Made by a program: the position numbers and the translations under genes | Assembly (NCBI GenBank): GCA_963777695.1 | Contig: CAVZRC010000003.1 | Span: 930,001 to 994,000, forward strand | DNA: 64,000 nt | DNA from: CAVZRC01 sp963777695 | Lineage (GTDB): Bacteria; Planctomycetota; Planctomycetia; Isosphaerales; Isosphaeraceae | Direction: 5' to 3' | Notes under the pieces: generated by a model | Seen by the model: the letters and a program-made list of their open reading frames with translations, nothing else | What the model was told of the DNA's origin: nothing | Databases searched by the model: none | In this document: piece after piece, positions 47,192 through 56,790 of the stretch | Layout of the letters: each line of letters opens with the position of its first letter | Position numbering within the stretch: position 1 is the first letter of the stretch

Positions 47192-50100
47192 TCACCGCGG
47201 CACAGATGGACCGCCCTTGGCCGCCGCGGGAGCGCCGTTCATGCGCTGCAGGGCGGAATCCGCGATCCGCTTCAGCCAGGCGTTCGTGGTCGTCGTCTCG
47301 ACGCAGCGCTTCAGATAGTCCTCCGCATCCTGGCGTCGGCCATGTTTCCTGAGCAACCAGCCGACGTAGAACTCGGTGTTCCCGCGCGCGTTCGGCAACA
47401 CGTTCTCGACGGCACGGTCGAGGGCCTTCGGGTCGGGCAACGCGCGATCGCCGCGGGCGAACGCATCGCGGAATAGCTCCAGGACCTCGAACATCCTCGG
47501 GGCCTTGTTCCGATGTTTGGCGAGCAGATCGGCCAGCGTCGCGTCGCGCTGAGCCGCGTCGCCCAGCTCGTCGGCCAAGACCATCAGGGCGCATCCCGAT
47601 AGGAGAGGGCTCGAGGTCTCGTACGCCTTGCGCATGCTCTCCATCGCCTCCTTCGTCGAGCCTTGCAGCCAGGAGGCATAGCCGGCCTGCAAGGGGCCGG
47701 CGGGCTGGGCTTGATCGGCCGCAGGCCCAACGTCGCCGACGACCCCGCCCAACTGCTCGACGAGCGCCTGCGCCGACGCGAGATCGCCGTGGCCCGTCCT
47801 CTTGCAGAAGTTGAGCCATGCCCGGAGCGACGAATCCGGATAACGCTCCGAGAGCCTTCGCGCCCAGAGCTCGGCACGTTCCCAATCCTTCATCCCTTCA
47901 TAGCAGCGGACGGCACATTGCATCGCCCAGCCGGCCCAGGTCTCCGCGGCGGCCTCGGCATAGGGCTGGGCCTTGTCCCACTGTCCCTTGGACATGTAAT
48001 AGTCGGCGACCTCAACCCGAATCTTCGCGTGCTCCAGGCCGTGGTCCTCGCCCGCGGCCAGGTATTGATCGAGCGTCGCGAGCCATTGCGCCGTGTTGCC
48101 CTGCTCGCGGTAATTCTTGGCGAGCCGTTCGTAGGCCCAGTGCTCGGGAGACTCGCCGATGTATCGCTCGAGGTACTCACGTGCCTTGTCATACTGCTTG
48201 ACCTGGGAATAGCGGCGGCCCAGGGCGCCGATGAGCGGGACGAAATCGGTCCCCTTCTTCAGCCAGTCGGCGAGCCGAGGCTGGATCGCGTCCCAGTCCT
48301 CCTCGATCAGCAGCGACATCGCGTAGGGATTCTCCGGGCTCAGCATGAGGATCTTGTTCGCATTATGGATCACGAGCCCCCTGTGCGGATTCGTCGAATT
48401 GTCGGATTCGAACGATTTCGTATAGAGATCGGCTTGTGTGGCGAAGTCGCGCACGAGATGATCCATGTGCAACTGGACCAGGCTCCAGGCCGGCCTGCGC
48501 TTCCCCTCGGCGATCTTGCCGAGCTTGTTGAGCATCGGCTGCTCGTTGTACTCCATGTCGGTCCGCCAGGCCGGGTCGAAGGAATCGGCGAAGGCCTGAT
48601 CGGCCTGGGGGGTGCCGATGGACATCGTGTGCAGATACGGCAGGAATCGGTGACGCGCCACCAGCGGCCGTGCCTCGTCCCAGAATTCCTCGACCGGGAC
48701 GTGCCACCAGTAGCACATGAAATACAGCCGGTGCTCGACGAGGACGAATCGGGTCTCGCGGATCATCGAGCCGAGCACGGCCCACGACGGCTCGCCCGCG
48801 TCTTCGCCCGGACTGCCCGCCCGCTCCAGCGCATCGACCAGGGCGACCTCGCCCGCATTCCGCCCGATCGGCTCGCGGACGCCCTCCCGCAGGGAGCCGA
48901 TCGCCTGGATCCGCGCAGGGACGGCCTGGGTCAAGACCTGGGCGCAAACATCGTGGCGATGTGGAGGTTGGACACGCCGCCGACCCGGTACATCACGTCG
49001 TGGGCCCGGAAGCATTCCGGGTCGGACGACAGCACGTCCTTGGCCGCGTGCAGGGCGACGTTGCTATGGTGGGGGTATTCCATCGCCAGCAGCCGTAGCA
49101 AGCCCGCGAGCTTCGCCTGCGACCCGCCGAGGCCCTTGAGTCGCGCGAGGTCGAAATGGCAGTAGGCCGCGATCGTGTCGGCCCACGCGGGGACCTTCGG
49201 CGCACCCTCGCGCCGGGACAGTTCCTGGGCCTTGTCCAGGTCGGAGAGGGCCCTCGCGTGCAGGCCCGCCAGCGCCTCGATGTAGGCCCGATGCCAGAGG
49301 CCCCACGGCGAGAGGGGATCCTGGGCGATCAGCCGCTGGGCATACAGGAACGCCCGCGCCTTGAACGCCTTGTGCGCGGGACTCCAGAGATATTCGCTGA
49401 GGACGCCGAGATGGGCGTAGCCCCGCACCAGGGCCCCCAACCGCGCCGGCGACTCGCCGTCCTTGCGGATCGCCTCGTGCAGCTCGCGGACGGCCACGAG
49501 CGGATCGACCATCCCCAGGCTCTCGAGTCGGCTCTCCACCGAACCGGGCACGTCCGCCTCGGGCCGGCGGGCGTTCGGCTTCCCGTCGAGCCCCATCGCC
49601 TTCAGGGCTCGCGGGAACTCGGTTCGCGACATAGCCTCGGCCGCCCAGGCGAGATCGACGAGCTCATGAATCGCGGCGGCCGGATGCACGTCATGGTCCA
49701 GGAGCAGCTTCTTCTCGGCGACATCGCGACGGATCCTCACGCTGGCGGGCCCGTTGATCCGCAAGATCATCGCGACGTCGCCCGACCCTTTCGCCTTCTC
49801 GGCCGGCGGGGTGTCGCCGAGCAGCTCGTCCCGGGTGGCCAGGCCCAGCTCGTCGCGGGCGGCGATGAGGAAAGCCTGCCGGATCAGCTCGCGCGCAGCA
49901 GTCCATTCTGGGCACCCCGGAACTGCCCTTCCTCGATCATCCCGGTCGGATGGCCCAGGATGACGACCGGCCGCTTGTCAACGCCTTGGTCGGGACGGAC
50001 CACCACCAATGTGTTGTGACACCAGGCCGGACCTTCATCCTTCACCTCCTCCATCTTGCTCTTCGTCGGAGTCGCCTCCGGCGCGGCCGGGAGGTTCGCG

Positions 50101-50375
50101 GTCTCGACCTTCGCAGTCGCGGTAATGGGAGGCGAAGGCGTCGTGTCCTTCCGACAGCCCACCGGTCCCACCCCAACGATGACCGCCAGGGACACGATCG
50201 CGGCGATGGCCATCGGCGACGATCGGCGAGTCTTCGACGGCTTCAAATCCTCGGCCGAAATCGCCTCGGTTTCCTGCCTGACCGGTGGCCGGCCGCATCG
50301 GGGGCAATTCCTCACCGTGGCGGGATCGGAGGGTCTCTCATCGAGGACAGGGCAAGGCGAAGGGCGGCGTGGCAT
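47192..50375 (-). CDS. Large TPR-repeat protein with zinc-ribbon start and membrane anchor (two frameshifts)
   Basis: ~1060 residues when joined at about 49900 and 48935. The N-terminus has a CPRCGRPP zinc-ribbon-like motif (near residue 23; only one pair is seen), then a membrane segment (SSPMAIAAIVSLAVIVGVGP) and a threonine/proline-rich linker. The remaining ~900 residues are helical repeats: ALVRGYAHLGVLSEYLW, AYIEALAGLHARALSDLDKAQELSR, AREYLERYIGESPEHWAYERLAKNYREQGNTAQW, VADYYMSKGQWDKAQPYAEAA, and FYVGWLLRKHGRRQDAEDYLKRCVET. The start at 50375 has GAGGAGC eight bases upstream. The function is unknown; a membrane-bound scaffold is likely. The middle part includes FVLVEHRLYFMCYWWHVPVEEFWDEA, rich in aromatic residues and unlike TPR. 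Confidence 0.65.
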
Positions 50376-50566
50376 CGAAAGCTCCTCGTCAAAAGGCGCT
50401 TTGATCAGACCATGCAAGGATGAAGCGGAGTTGCCTGTCCCGTCGTCGCATGGCGCCAGGGACTCCGACGATTATAAGAGAGTGCCTCGCGTCGTGGTAG
50501 CCACTATCTGATACTCTCGCGGAACACCACGGGGTGCTGTTCGGCGCGAAGTCCCATGAAAACACA

Positions 50567-50618
50567 CGAACCCGGAAGCCCAGCGAAGGATTAGATCCTT
50601 GCTAGCCCTCCGGGTTCG
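50567..50618 (-). terminator. Long hairpin, probable intrinsic terminator
   Basis: On the minus strand an outer stem CGAACCCGG / CCGGGTTCG (50610-50618 with 50567-50575) encloses an inner stem AGGAT-tag-ATCCT. It is followed by tgtgttttc. It lies 34 bases after the stop of the small membrane gene (50652), so it probably ends the transcript of the coiled-coil/small-membrane pair. Confidence 0.65.
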
Positions 50619-50651
50619 ACAGGCTTGCAGATCAGGGGTGGGCGGATGTCA

Positions 50652-50906
50652 TCAGACCATCACGGCAACCTGGGAGGTGCCCGTCGACCGGTCGGAGACT
50701 TTGACCTTCCACTCGTACCGGTTGAGCATGAGGGCCATCAGGAGGCAGGCGATCACGATCGCGCCCACCGAGACGCCCAGGAGGATGACGTAGACGTCGC
50801 TCTTGGGGGCCTGGACCAGGACACCAGGACGCCGAGGGGCCGCAGAGGCGCCTCCCCGGGTCGAGCCGGCGGGACTAGAACCGCGGGTTGATGCTAGACG
50901 AGACAA
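50652..50906 (-). CDS. Small single-pass membrane protein, start uncertain
   Basis: Up to 84 residues, overlapping the end of the coiled-coil gene by ~32 bases. No ATG lies before the membrane segment; the frame opens with TTG at 50906, so either TTG is used or the start is nearer the helix. The conserved-looking part is SDVYVILLGVSVGAIVIACLLMALML, one membrane helix, then a short NRYEWKVKVSDRSTG outside tail. The overlap with the upstream gene suggests coupled translation and a shared complex. Confidence 0.55.
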   Translation of the reverse strand: MSRLASTRGSSPAGSTRGGASAAPRRPGVLVQAPKSDVYVILLGVSVGAIVIACLLMALMLNRYEWKVKVSDRSTGTSQVAVMV

Positions 50907-51732
50907 TGTCGCCCTCCTTTATCTTCTTGCCCTGGTAGGTGTTGCCGACGACCCGGCCGACGGCCTGATCGGGATCGACCGCGACGATCTGGATCTTTCC
51001 CAGGAATTCGGGGCGGGGTAAGACGCGGAAGAGATTCAACTCGTGACCGACCACCAGCCCATCATCCGAGCCGATGGTCATCTCGACCCGGCGATTGGTG
51101 GCGTCGACGCGCTTGATCTGACCCTGGACCGGCGGCGGACTCTCGATCCCCTTGATCTGGGAGATGTCGGTGGACAGCCCGTTCTTCTGGAGCAGCGTGG
51201 TGAACTTGGCCACCCGCTCGCGGAGATCCTTGTTGTTCCGGTCGGCCGTCTCATAGATCCGCTCGAGTTCGCGGATCTTGTCCGTCAGCTCGGCCTGGCG
51301 GAGCTTGAACTCGTTGGCCTGCTTCTCGACGGCGGATTTCTGAGTGCGGAGAAGCACGGTCTCGTCCCGCTTCGCACCGGCCTCCAGGAGGGCGCTGTGG
51401 GCATTCTCCTCGGCCGTGACGAGCTTCGCCCGGATGTCCGTGATCTGTTCGAGGGCGCGCTTCTTATCGTCTTCCAGCGCCACGAGCTTATCGTTGAGTT
51501 GCTTGGTCGCGGCCGCCGCCTGACTCTGGGCGTCCGCCAGCTCTTTCTTGGCCGCATCGACTTGCGCCTGGGCTTCGGTCAGGCTCTTCTTGACTTTGGC
51601 GACCTCTGCGGTCTTCTTCGCCGTCTCCTCTTTCCAGTTCTTCGAGGTCATGAAGACCACGGTGGAGATGCCGAGAAAGACCAGAGAGAAGGCCATGATG
51701 ACGACGACGAGGATTCTTCCGACGTGGGTCAT
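50875..51732 (-). CDS. Membrane-anchored coiled-coil protein
   Basis: 285 residues, intact. One N-terminal membrane helix (residues 6-29, RILVVVIMAFSLVFLGISTVVFM), then a long coiled coil (residues ~35-175) rich in Ala, Lys, Glu and Gln in heptads, for example KSLTEAQAQVDAAKKELADA and RELERIYETADRNNKDLRER. The C-terminal ~90 residues form a beta-rich domain: PPPVQGQIKRVDATNRRVEMTIGSDDGLVVGHELNLFR, GKIQIVAVDPDQAVGRVVG, IKEGDIVSSSI, a pattern like the FlgT/T-fold-type domains seen after planctomycete coiled-coil proteins. Orientation suggests it spans the periplasm. The small membrane protein gene overlaps its end. Confidence 0.75.
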   Translation of the reverse strand: MTHVGRILVVVIMAFSLVFLGISTVVFMTSKNWKEETAKKTAEVAKVKKSLTEAQAQVDAAKKELADAQSQAAAATKQLNDKLVALEDDKKRALEQITDIRAKLVTAEENAHSALLEAGAKRDETVLLRTQKSAVEKQANEFKLRQAELTDKIRELERIYETADRNNKDLRERVAKFTTLLQKNGLSTDISQIKGIESPPPVQGQIKRVDATNRRVEMTIGSDDGLVVGHELNLFRVLPRPEFLGKIQIVAVDPDQAVGRVVGNTYQGKKIKEGDIVSSSINPRF

Positions 51733-52074
51733 GGTCCCATCCTACCAATCAGAGTAAGACGGCCGGCCGACCACCCTTGCGACGTCGCTGCCGCAAGTCG
51801 AAATCGCGATGGGGCTTGGACCGTTGGAGTCATGGAGATCGACGGGGATTGCACGCGAGACGACGCCGGACACCGGCGCCGCGCCACCCGCAACCTTTCG
51901 TCAATCCTATAATTAGACGACGCGGAGCGGCAAGCCGTTCGCCTTCCAGCAAGGGCCGTTCGCCGGTTCGACAGGTTTTCCCGCATCCCTCGCCACTGGT
52001 ACGAACTTGCCCAAATCTACCCTATGGTCCGCATCGGGGCAAGCAACCCAGTCTGGGGAATTCGGGTGGAAGGG
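51733..52074. other. Intergenic region upstream of the coiled-coil gene
   Basis: About 340 bases with no supportable gene. It is less GC-rich near 51900-51915 (cctataattag), but no matching -35 box is seen on either strand. It probably holds the promoter of the coiled-coil/small-membrane pair and the 3' end of the Lnt transcript. Confidence 0.4.
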
Positions 52075-53793
52075 CTAATCTTGCGGTCTTGCCGAGTTTC
52101 GATTGCGAATCAGCCCGAGCGGAAACAGCCCGAGGGTCACCGCCAGGCAGGACAAACCCAACCAATCACCCCAGCGTGAGTAGTATGTCGTGCGATCGTC
52201 GAGGGGGACGGTCACGGTCAGCACGTCCTCGACGTCCTTGGGGAGGACGACGCGGATCTCGCCATTGCCATCGATGAGGGCCGAGAGGCCGGTGTTCACG
52301 GCGCGTGCCAGGGGGACGCGATGCTCGATGGTACGGAACACGCCGATGGCCAGGTGGATATCCAGCTCGGAGGAGTTGGCATACCAGCCGTCATTCGTCA
52401 GGTTGATCAGCATGTCGGGCTGGTCGGCCTGATCGCGGCCCTGGAAGAAGAGGTTGATGACCTGGGGGATAGTATCCTCGAAGCAGATCGAGGCGGCGAA
52501 CCGATAAGGGCCGAGCGGGAAGAGCGGGGGGTCCTGTCCGAAGTTGAGGCTGGGGATCTTGTCTCGATAGGGGGTCAGGAGCGCCAGCCAGGGGAGCGTC
52601 TTGACCAGCGGGATGAACTCGCCGAACGGAACCAGGTGCATCTTGTGATAGCAACGGATCATCTCGACCGCCGGTTCGAAGAGGATCGCCGAGTTGTACT
52701 TGTTGAGTCCGGTCGCCTGATGGTCCCAGACCGCGCTGCCGACGAGCATCGGCACGCCGAGCTTATCGGTGAGGCGATGGAGATCGCCGACGATGGCGCT
52801 CCGATTCTCGAGCCAGTCGTTGACGGTCAACGTGGTCGTGATCGAGCGGATCTGTCCCTCGAGCTCCGCCGGGGCGATGTCCGGGCCGACCATGATGAAG
52901 CCGAACGGGTAGGACGTCTCCGGCCAGACGATGAGGTCGGGGCTCCCGTCCCTCGCGATGGCCCGCTCGATGATCGTTTGGAGGTCGTCGCGGACCTTGG
53001 AGCGATCGAGGAACTTCTGACCCTGCGCGAGATTCGTTTGCAAGAGCGCGAGCCTGGGTCCCTCGCGGAACCGGGCCGAAGAGACCCGGAAAGCCCCGTA
53101 GCACAGCGTGGTCCCGATGAGGAGCGTGATCGACCAGAGTCGGACGGTCTGCGCCCTCGTGAGCGCCGCCCGGCCCGATGCGGGACCGCGGGTTCGGAAC
53201 AAGGGGAGTGTCACCAGGTCGACCAGCCAGGCATTGACCAACGCGATGGCCAGGCTGATGCCCAGCGACCCGGCAAGATCGGCGATCTGGATCACGTAGA
53301 GATAGCGGTACTGGCTGTGCGCCAGGTAGTACCATGGAAAGCCTGTCAGGAAGTAGGCGCGCATGTACTCGACGGCCACCCAGGTGATCGGGGCCGCCAG
53401 GATCAGCGGGACCCGGAGTCGGAAGTGAGCCCAGCGGGTGATGGCCAGGAACAACGGCCACCACAGCGAAAAGACGAGGCTCAGGACGACCCAGCCGATC
53501 CAGGCCCCCGAACCGATCAGTCGGAGCCAGGGTACCGCCAGGAGCCAGAAGACCAGGCCGCCGGCCCAGGCGGAGAGGTAGGTCTTCAGCGGCGTCCTCT
53601 TGACGGTGGCCAGCCAGAAGAGGGGCGCCAGGGCGACCCAGGCCATGGGTGCCCATTCCAGGGGGGGAAACGCGGTCCAGAGGAGCAGACCGGAGGCTAC
53701 CCCCGCGGCGAGTCGGTGGCGCATCCATCGAGCCCCCGGCTCCGCCAGCTCGTCGGAATGGGTCTCCCGGTCCGGCGCGGCTACCGAAGTCAT
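52075..53793 (-). CDS. lnt: Apolipoprotein N-acyltransferase
   Basis: 572 residues, intact, similar to the ~510-550 usual length. It transfers an acyl chain to the N-terminal cysteine of lipoproteins at the outer face of the inner membrane. Six to seven membrane helices occupy residues ~30-235 (for example MAWVALAPLFWLATV and VNAWLVDLVTLPLF), then the nitrilase-type domain with the Glu-Lys-Cys triad: E292 (IVWPETSYPFG), K384 (CYHKMHLVPFGEF) and C437 (RFAASICFEDTIP). A final helix precedes the stop (WLGLSCLAVTLGLFPLGLI). The ATG at 53793 starts a ~25-residue hydrophilic lead; an internal ATG at 53724 (MRHRLAAG) is an alternative. The presence of several lipoproteins in the window fits its role. 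Confidence 0.93.
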   Translation of the reverse strand: MTSVAAPDRETHSDELAEPGARWMRHRLAAGVASGLLLWTAFPPLEWAPMAWVALAPLFWLATVKRTPLKTYLSAWAGGLVFWLLAVPWLRLIGSGAWIGWVVLSLVFSLWWPLFLAITRWAHFRLRVPLILAAPITWVAVEYMRAYFLTGFPWYYLAHSQYRYLYVIQIADLAGSLGISLAIALVNAWLVDLVTLPLFRTRGPASGRAALTRAQTVRLWSITLLIGTTLCYGAFRVSSARFREGPRLALLQTNLAQGQKFLDRSKVRDDLQTIIERAIARDGSPDLIVWPETSYPFGFIMVGPDIAPAELEGQIRSITTTLTVNDWLENRSAIVGDLHRLTDKLGVPMLVGSAVWDHQATGLNKYNSAILFEPAVEMIRCYHKMHLVPFGEFIPLVKTLPWLALLTPYRDKIPSLNFGQDPPLFPLGPYRFAASICFEDTIPQVINLFFQGRDQADQPDMLINLTNDGWYANSSELDIHLAIGVFRTIEHRVPLARAVNTGLSALIDGNGEIRVVLPKDVEDVLTVTVPLDDRTTYYSRWGDWLGLSCLAVTLGLFPLGLIRNRNSARPQD

Positions 53794-53893
53794 GTGCTTT
53801 CGTCCGTTGTTCGTGGTCCGTGATCCATGGTCCGTAATTGGGTGTTCGCGGTCGGGGGCCCGTTCTTGACTCGGAGCTTGTGAAACGAAAGGA

Positions 53894-53990
53894 TCACGGA
53901 TTTCGGATTACAGATTGCGAATCCATAGGCATTAAATGTTTTTATATCTATATGTATTCGCGATTTGCAATCCGTCATTCGAAATCGACC
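53894..53990. repeat. AT-rich imperfect inverted repeat
   Basis: ggatttcggattacagattg (from 53898) pairs loosely with the complement of cgatttgcaatccgtcattcg (from 53960). The central part is AT-rich (tttttatatctatatgta). Such 'gattgcgaat' palindromes are typical REP-like intergenic elements. It lies between lnt and moeA. Confidence 0.5.
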
Positions 53991-54003
53991 CTTTCGCAAC
54001 CTC

Positions 54004-55239
54004 TCACCGCGCCGGCAAGAATCCGACTGTTTCCCCCGGACTGTAATCGCGATCACCGGCGGGGAAAACGGCGAAGCCGTCGGCTGCGGCGGCGGTTCGG
54101 AGATCGGCCGAGCCGTGCCAGACGAGCGTCTCGATCGCGGGCGCCTGGGATCCGTCGCCCGGTTCCGCGGCCAGTCGCGCCGGGTGGTAGGTCGGGCGAT
54201 CGCCGCGGTGCCGGAAGCCGCTCGTCAGCCGTGCCGGGACCGTCGCGGGGATCGGGCCGGGTCGGCCGGCCATCCTCGCCAGGGCGGGCCTGACGAACAA
54301 CAGGAAGACGACCAGGCTGCTCACGGGGTTGCCGGGCAGGCCGAAGACCATCGTGCCGGGACGGCCGGCCCGCGTCGGGCCGACCCCGAACCAGAGCGGC
54401 TTGCCCGGCTTGAGCTGGACCTTGTGGAAGATGCGGCGGACGCCAAGTTCCGCCAGGGCGGCCGGGACCAGGTCTCGCTGTCCGGCCGACACGCCTCCGG
54501 TGACGATCAGCACATCGAACTCCAGGCCGCCCTGGAGGATCCGACGCAGCTCGACCGGCTCATCCGGCGCCGTCGGCAGGGACTCGGCACGCGCGCCCTC
54601 CTCGACGGCCAAGGCCCGCAGCATGATCGCGTTCGAGTTCCGGATCTGTCCCGGGCCCGGGGTCCGCTCGGGATCGACCAGTTCGTCGCCGGTCGAGGCG
54701 ACCGCAATCCGGGGCCGGACGACCCGGACCGGCGTCCGGCCGACCGACGCCAGGACACCCAGGTGGGCCGGCCCGAGGACCGTCCCTGCGGCCAGGATCA
54801 CCTCGCCCGCGCGGATCTCCCGGCCTCGGGCCAGGATATTCTGGCCGGCTCGGACCTCGGGCTCTTCCACCCTGACGCTCGCACCGTCCCCATCCCCGTC
54901 CGGACGCGTCCGCTCGTGCATCACCACCGCATCGCAGCCGGGGGGCACCGGCGACCCCGTCATGATCACGGCCGCCTCGCGCGGACCCAGCGGCCGCGAG
55001 GGGACCTGACCGGCCGTGATCGTCTCGCCGACCCGGAGCCGACGGTCCGGGCCGCTCAGATCGCCGGATCGCACCGCATAGCCGTCGACCAGGGACTTGT
55101 CGAAGGGGGGCAGGTCGATATCGGCCGCGACGTCCTCGGCCAGCACGCACCGCAGCGCGGCATCCAGCGAGACCGACTCCGCCGGCAACCGCAGGGCCTC
55201 CTCGAGCACGGCTCGCAACGCCTCTTCAACTGTCAGCAT
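54004..55239 (-). CDS. moeA: Molybdopterin molybdotransferase MoeA
   Basis: 411 residues, intact. Inserts molybdate into adenylated molybdopterin in molybdenum cofactor synthesis. Domains: PPFDKSLVDGYAVRSGD (the classic start of the MoeA lid), IMTGSPVPPGCDAVVMHE, RARGREIRAGEVIL-like segment (seen as ILARGREIRAGEVILAAG), then the MogA-like core with VASTGDELV, NSNAIMLRALA, VLIVTGGVSAGQRDLV and FGLPGNPVSS, and the small C-terminal beta domain RLTSGFRHRG. The start at 55239 begins the family's usual MLTVEEAL. The TrpG/PabA gene is upstream on the same strand, but a hairpin lies between. Confidence 0.93.
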   Translation of the reverse strand: MLTVEEALRAVLEEALRLPAESVSLDAALRCVLAEDVAADIDLPPFDKSLVDGYAVRSGDLSGPDRRLRVGETITAGQVPSRPLGPREAAVIMTGSPVPPGCDAVVMHERTRPDGDGDGASVRVEEPEVRAGQNILARGREIRAGEVILAAGTVLGPAHLGVLASVGRTPVRVVRPRIAVASTGDELVDPERTPGPGQIRNSNAIMLRALAVEEGARAESLPTAPDEPVELRRILQGGLEFDVLIVTGGVSAGQRDLVPAALAELGVRRIFHKVQLKPGKPLWFGVGPTRAGRPGTMVFGLPGNPVSSLVVFLLFVRPALARMAGRPGPIPATVPARLTSGFRHRGDRPTYHPARLAAEPGDGSQAPAIETLVWHGSADLRTAAAADGFAVFPAGDRDYSPGETVGFLPAR

Positions 55240-55250
55240 ACTGGTCCTTC

Positions 55251-55308
55251 GTAGGGTGGGTGAAACCCACCGGTGCAAGGCCCTCTCGGTGGGTTTCACC
55301 CACGCTAC
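55251..55308. repeat. Long hairpin repeat, copy 3 (VGETH-type)
   Basis: Arms at 55251-55272 and 55287-55308 with one mismatch (ccctac versus cgctac) and a 14-base loop. The core gggtgggtgaaacccaccg matches copies 1, 2 and 4. It lies 12 bases upstream of the moeA start, so transcription from the TrpG/PabA gene would have to read through it. Confidence 0.8.
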
Positions 55309-55340
55309 AAGACCGAACGTGACCCTTGCGGGACAGAGGA

Positions 55341-55913
55341 TTAGGGACCAACCACGAAGTTCCTGAGCAGCTTGGTTCCTTCGAGGGTCAGGAAGCTCTC
55401 GGGGTGGAACTGGACGCCCTCGATCGGGAACCGTTTGTGCCGGACGCCCATGATCTCGCCCTGATCCGTCCAGGCGACCACCTCGAGATCCTCCGGCAGC
55501 GTACCCGGCTGGATCACCAGGCTGTGATAACGCGTGGCCTCGAACGGGTTGGACAACTCGCGATAGACGCCCTTGCCGTCGTGGTGGACCCACGACGTCT
55601 TGCCGTGCATGATCCGGTCGGCCCTCACGACCTGGGCACCCAGCGTGTGCCCGATGCATTGATGACCCAGGCAGACGCCGAGCAAGGGCACCTTCGCGCC
55701 GAAGTGCTCGACGACCTGGTTGGAGATCCCCGCCTCGCGGGGCGTACACGGACCCGGCGAGATGATCAACCGGTCCGGCCGGGCGGCCTCGATCTCCTCC
55801 AGCGTGATCCGGTCATTGCGGACGACCCGCAAGTCGAGCGCCGGGTCGATCTCTCCCAGCCGCTGGACCAGGTTATACGTAAACGAGTCGTAATTATCAA
55901 TCAGCAGGATCAT
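55341..55913 (-). CDS. trpG: Anthranilate/aminodeoxychorismate synthase glutamine amidotransferase subunit
   Basis: 190 residues, intact. Class I glutamine amidotransferase that hands ammonia to TrpE or PabB. The catalytic triad is C81 (GVCLGHQCIGHTLG), H170 and E172 (VQFHPESFLT). ILLIDNYDSFTYNLVQRLGE, IISPGPCTPREAGIS and KTSWVHHDGKGVYREL are specific to the TrpG/PabA group. It cannot be told from sequence whether it serves tryptophan or folate synthesis, or both. No TrpE/PabB gene is nearby. Followed by a VGETH-type hairpin before moeA. Confidence 0.93.
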   Translation of the reverse strand: MILLIDNYDSFTYNLVQRLGEIDPALDLRVVRNDRITLEEIEAARPDRLIISPGPCTPREAGISNQVVEHFGAKVPLLGVCLGHQCIGHTLGAQVVRADRIMHGKTSWVHHDGKGVYRELSNPFEATRYHSLVIQPGTLPEDLEVVAWTDQGEIMGVRHKRFPIEGVQFHPESFLTLEGTKLLRNFVVGP

Positions 55914-56274
55914 TCGGGCTACGGTTGCTAGCGGCTAGTGGCTCGTGGCTAGTAGAGACCGGTTCCTCTAGCCAGTCCACTGGGATGTTGATCGTCGATC
56001 ATCGGCCCTACCGACGATTCCCGTGAGCAGGGGTTCGACCCAGTATACCAATGAGCAATGACCGATGACCAATACTGAGGATCGTAACGTGCAAACCGTC
56101 GGACGGGAAGAGAATCCGGGACTCCGCCCCGACCCCGGTCGCGGAGAGGTGCTATCCTTTCCCGGATACCGACCTCGCGGGCAGAGCGGTCCTTGCGATC
56201 GCCGCCTCGACCGCGGTGGGAGTCGGGTGCATTGATGGTATTCGCCGCCCCGGAGCTGGACACGGAGGATCACG
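55914..56274. other. Intergenic region with short repeats
   Basis: About 360 bases. At 55931-55975 the unit 'ctagtggct/gctagtagag' repeats and partly inverts; at 56045-56080 'gaccgatgacc' units repeat. These are the kind of short interspersed repeats seen in planctomycete intergenic regions. A GGAGGATC ribosome site for the following secreted protein is at 56262-56270. No gene is supported. Confidence 0.45.
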
Positions 56275-56790
56275 ATGACGGCCGCCTTCGTCGCAATAAC
56301 CATGAGCCTGGCGATCCACTCGACCGGACAGGCCTACGAGCCCCAGTCCGTTCCCTTTTACTTCCGATACCAGAAGAAATGGCGTCACAATCAGCCGACG
56401 CATATCCTGCCGCCGGGGCCCGGCGACGGCTGGGGCTTCCCCAACAAGTCCCCGGACGGATACGGATGGGCCGATTACGGCCCTTATCTCCCCCTGGGCG
56501 CCGATCGCACGGCCGAATACAACTTCCCCCGCTACTTCGCGGTGCCGCCCGAACAGATGTTCCTGCAAAGCTATTACAATCCTTACGAGACCCGCGGTCA
56601 GCGCTATCTCCCGTACGTCGGGGCCGGCGGCGCCCACCCGGCGGGACACCAGCCGCCGGGCCCGGCCGATCTGCCCAAGTCCCCCTACGCCGCCGAGACC
56701 GGGGCGAGCCCCGTCACGCCTGTTCCTCGCCTGAACGGCCGCTCAGAAGCGGCGCCCATCGCCTCCGGCGGCTCCGGACTGACACCCTGA
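56275..56790 (+). CDS. Secreted proline/tyrosine-rich protein of unknown function
   Basis: 171 residues, intact. The ATG has a GGAGGATCACG site. A short N-terminal signal (MTAAFVAITMSLAIHSTGQA) is followed by a mature part unusually rich in Pro, Tyr, Gly and Phe: PFYFRYQKKWRHNQPTH, GDGWGFPNKSPDGYGWADYGPYLPLG, FPRYFAVPPEQMFLQSYYNPYETRGQRYLPYVG. The C-terminus is Pro/Ala/Ser-rich. I do not recognise a family. The aromatic-rich body suggests a secreted envelope or stalk-type protein; lineage-specific to planctomycetes is a guess. Confidence 0.65.
   Translation: MTAAFVAITMSLAIHSTGQAYEPQSVPFYFRYQKKWRHNQPTHILPPGPGDGWGFPNKSPDGYGWADYGPYLPLGADRTAEYNFPRYFAVPPEQMFLQSYYNPYETRGQRYLPYVGAGGAHPAGHQPPGPADLPKSPYAAETGASPVTPVPRLNGRSEAAPIASGGSGLTP

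Noticed and set aside
50567..50618. A tRNA, suggested by gggttcgac near 50612
   Set aside because: The surrounding bases form one long hairpin, not a cloverleaf; no acceptor stem or anticodon arm.
56030..56055. A tRNA T-arm, suggested by gggttcgaccc
   Set aside because: No other arms can be drawn; region is repeat-rich intergenic DNA.
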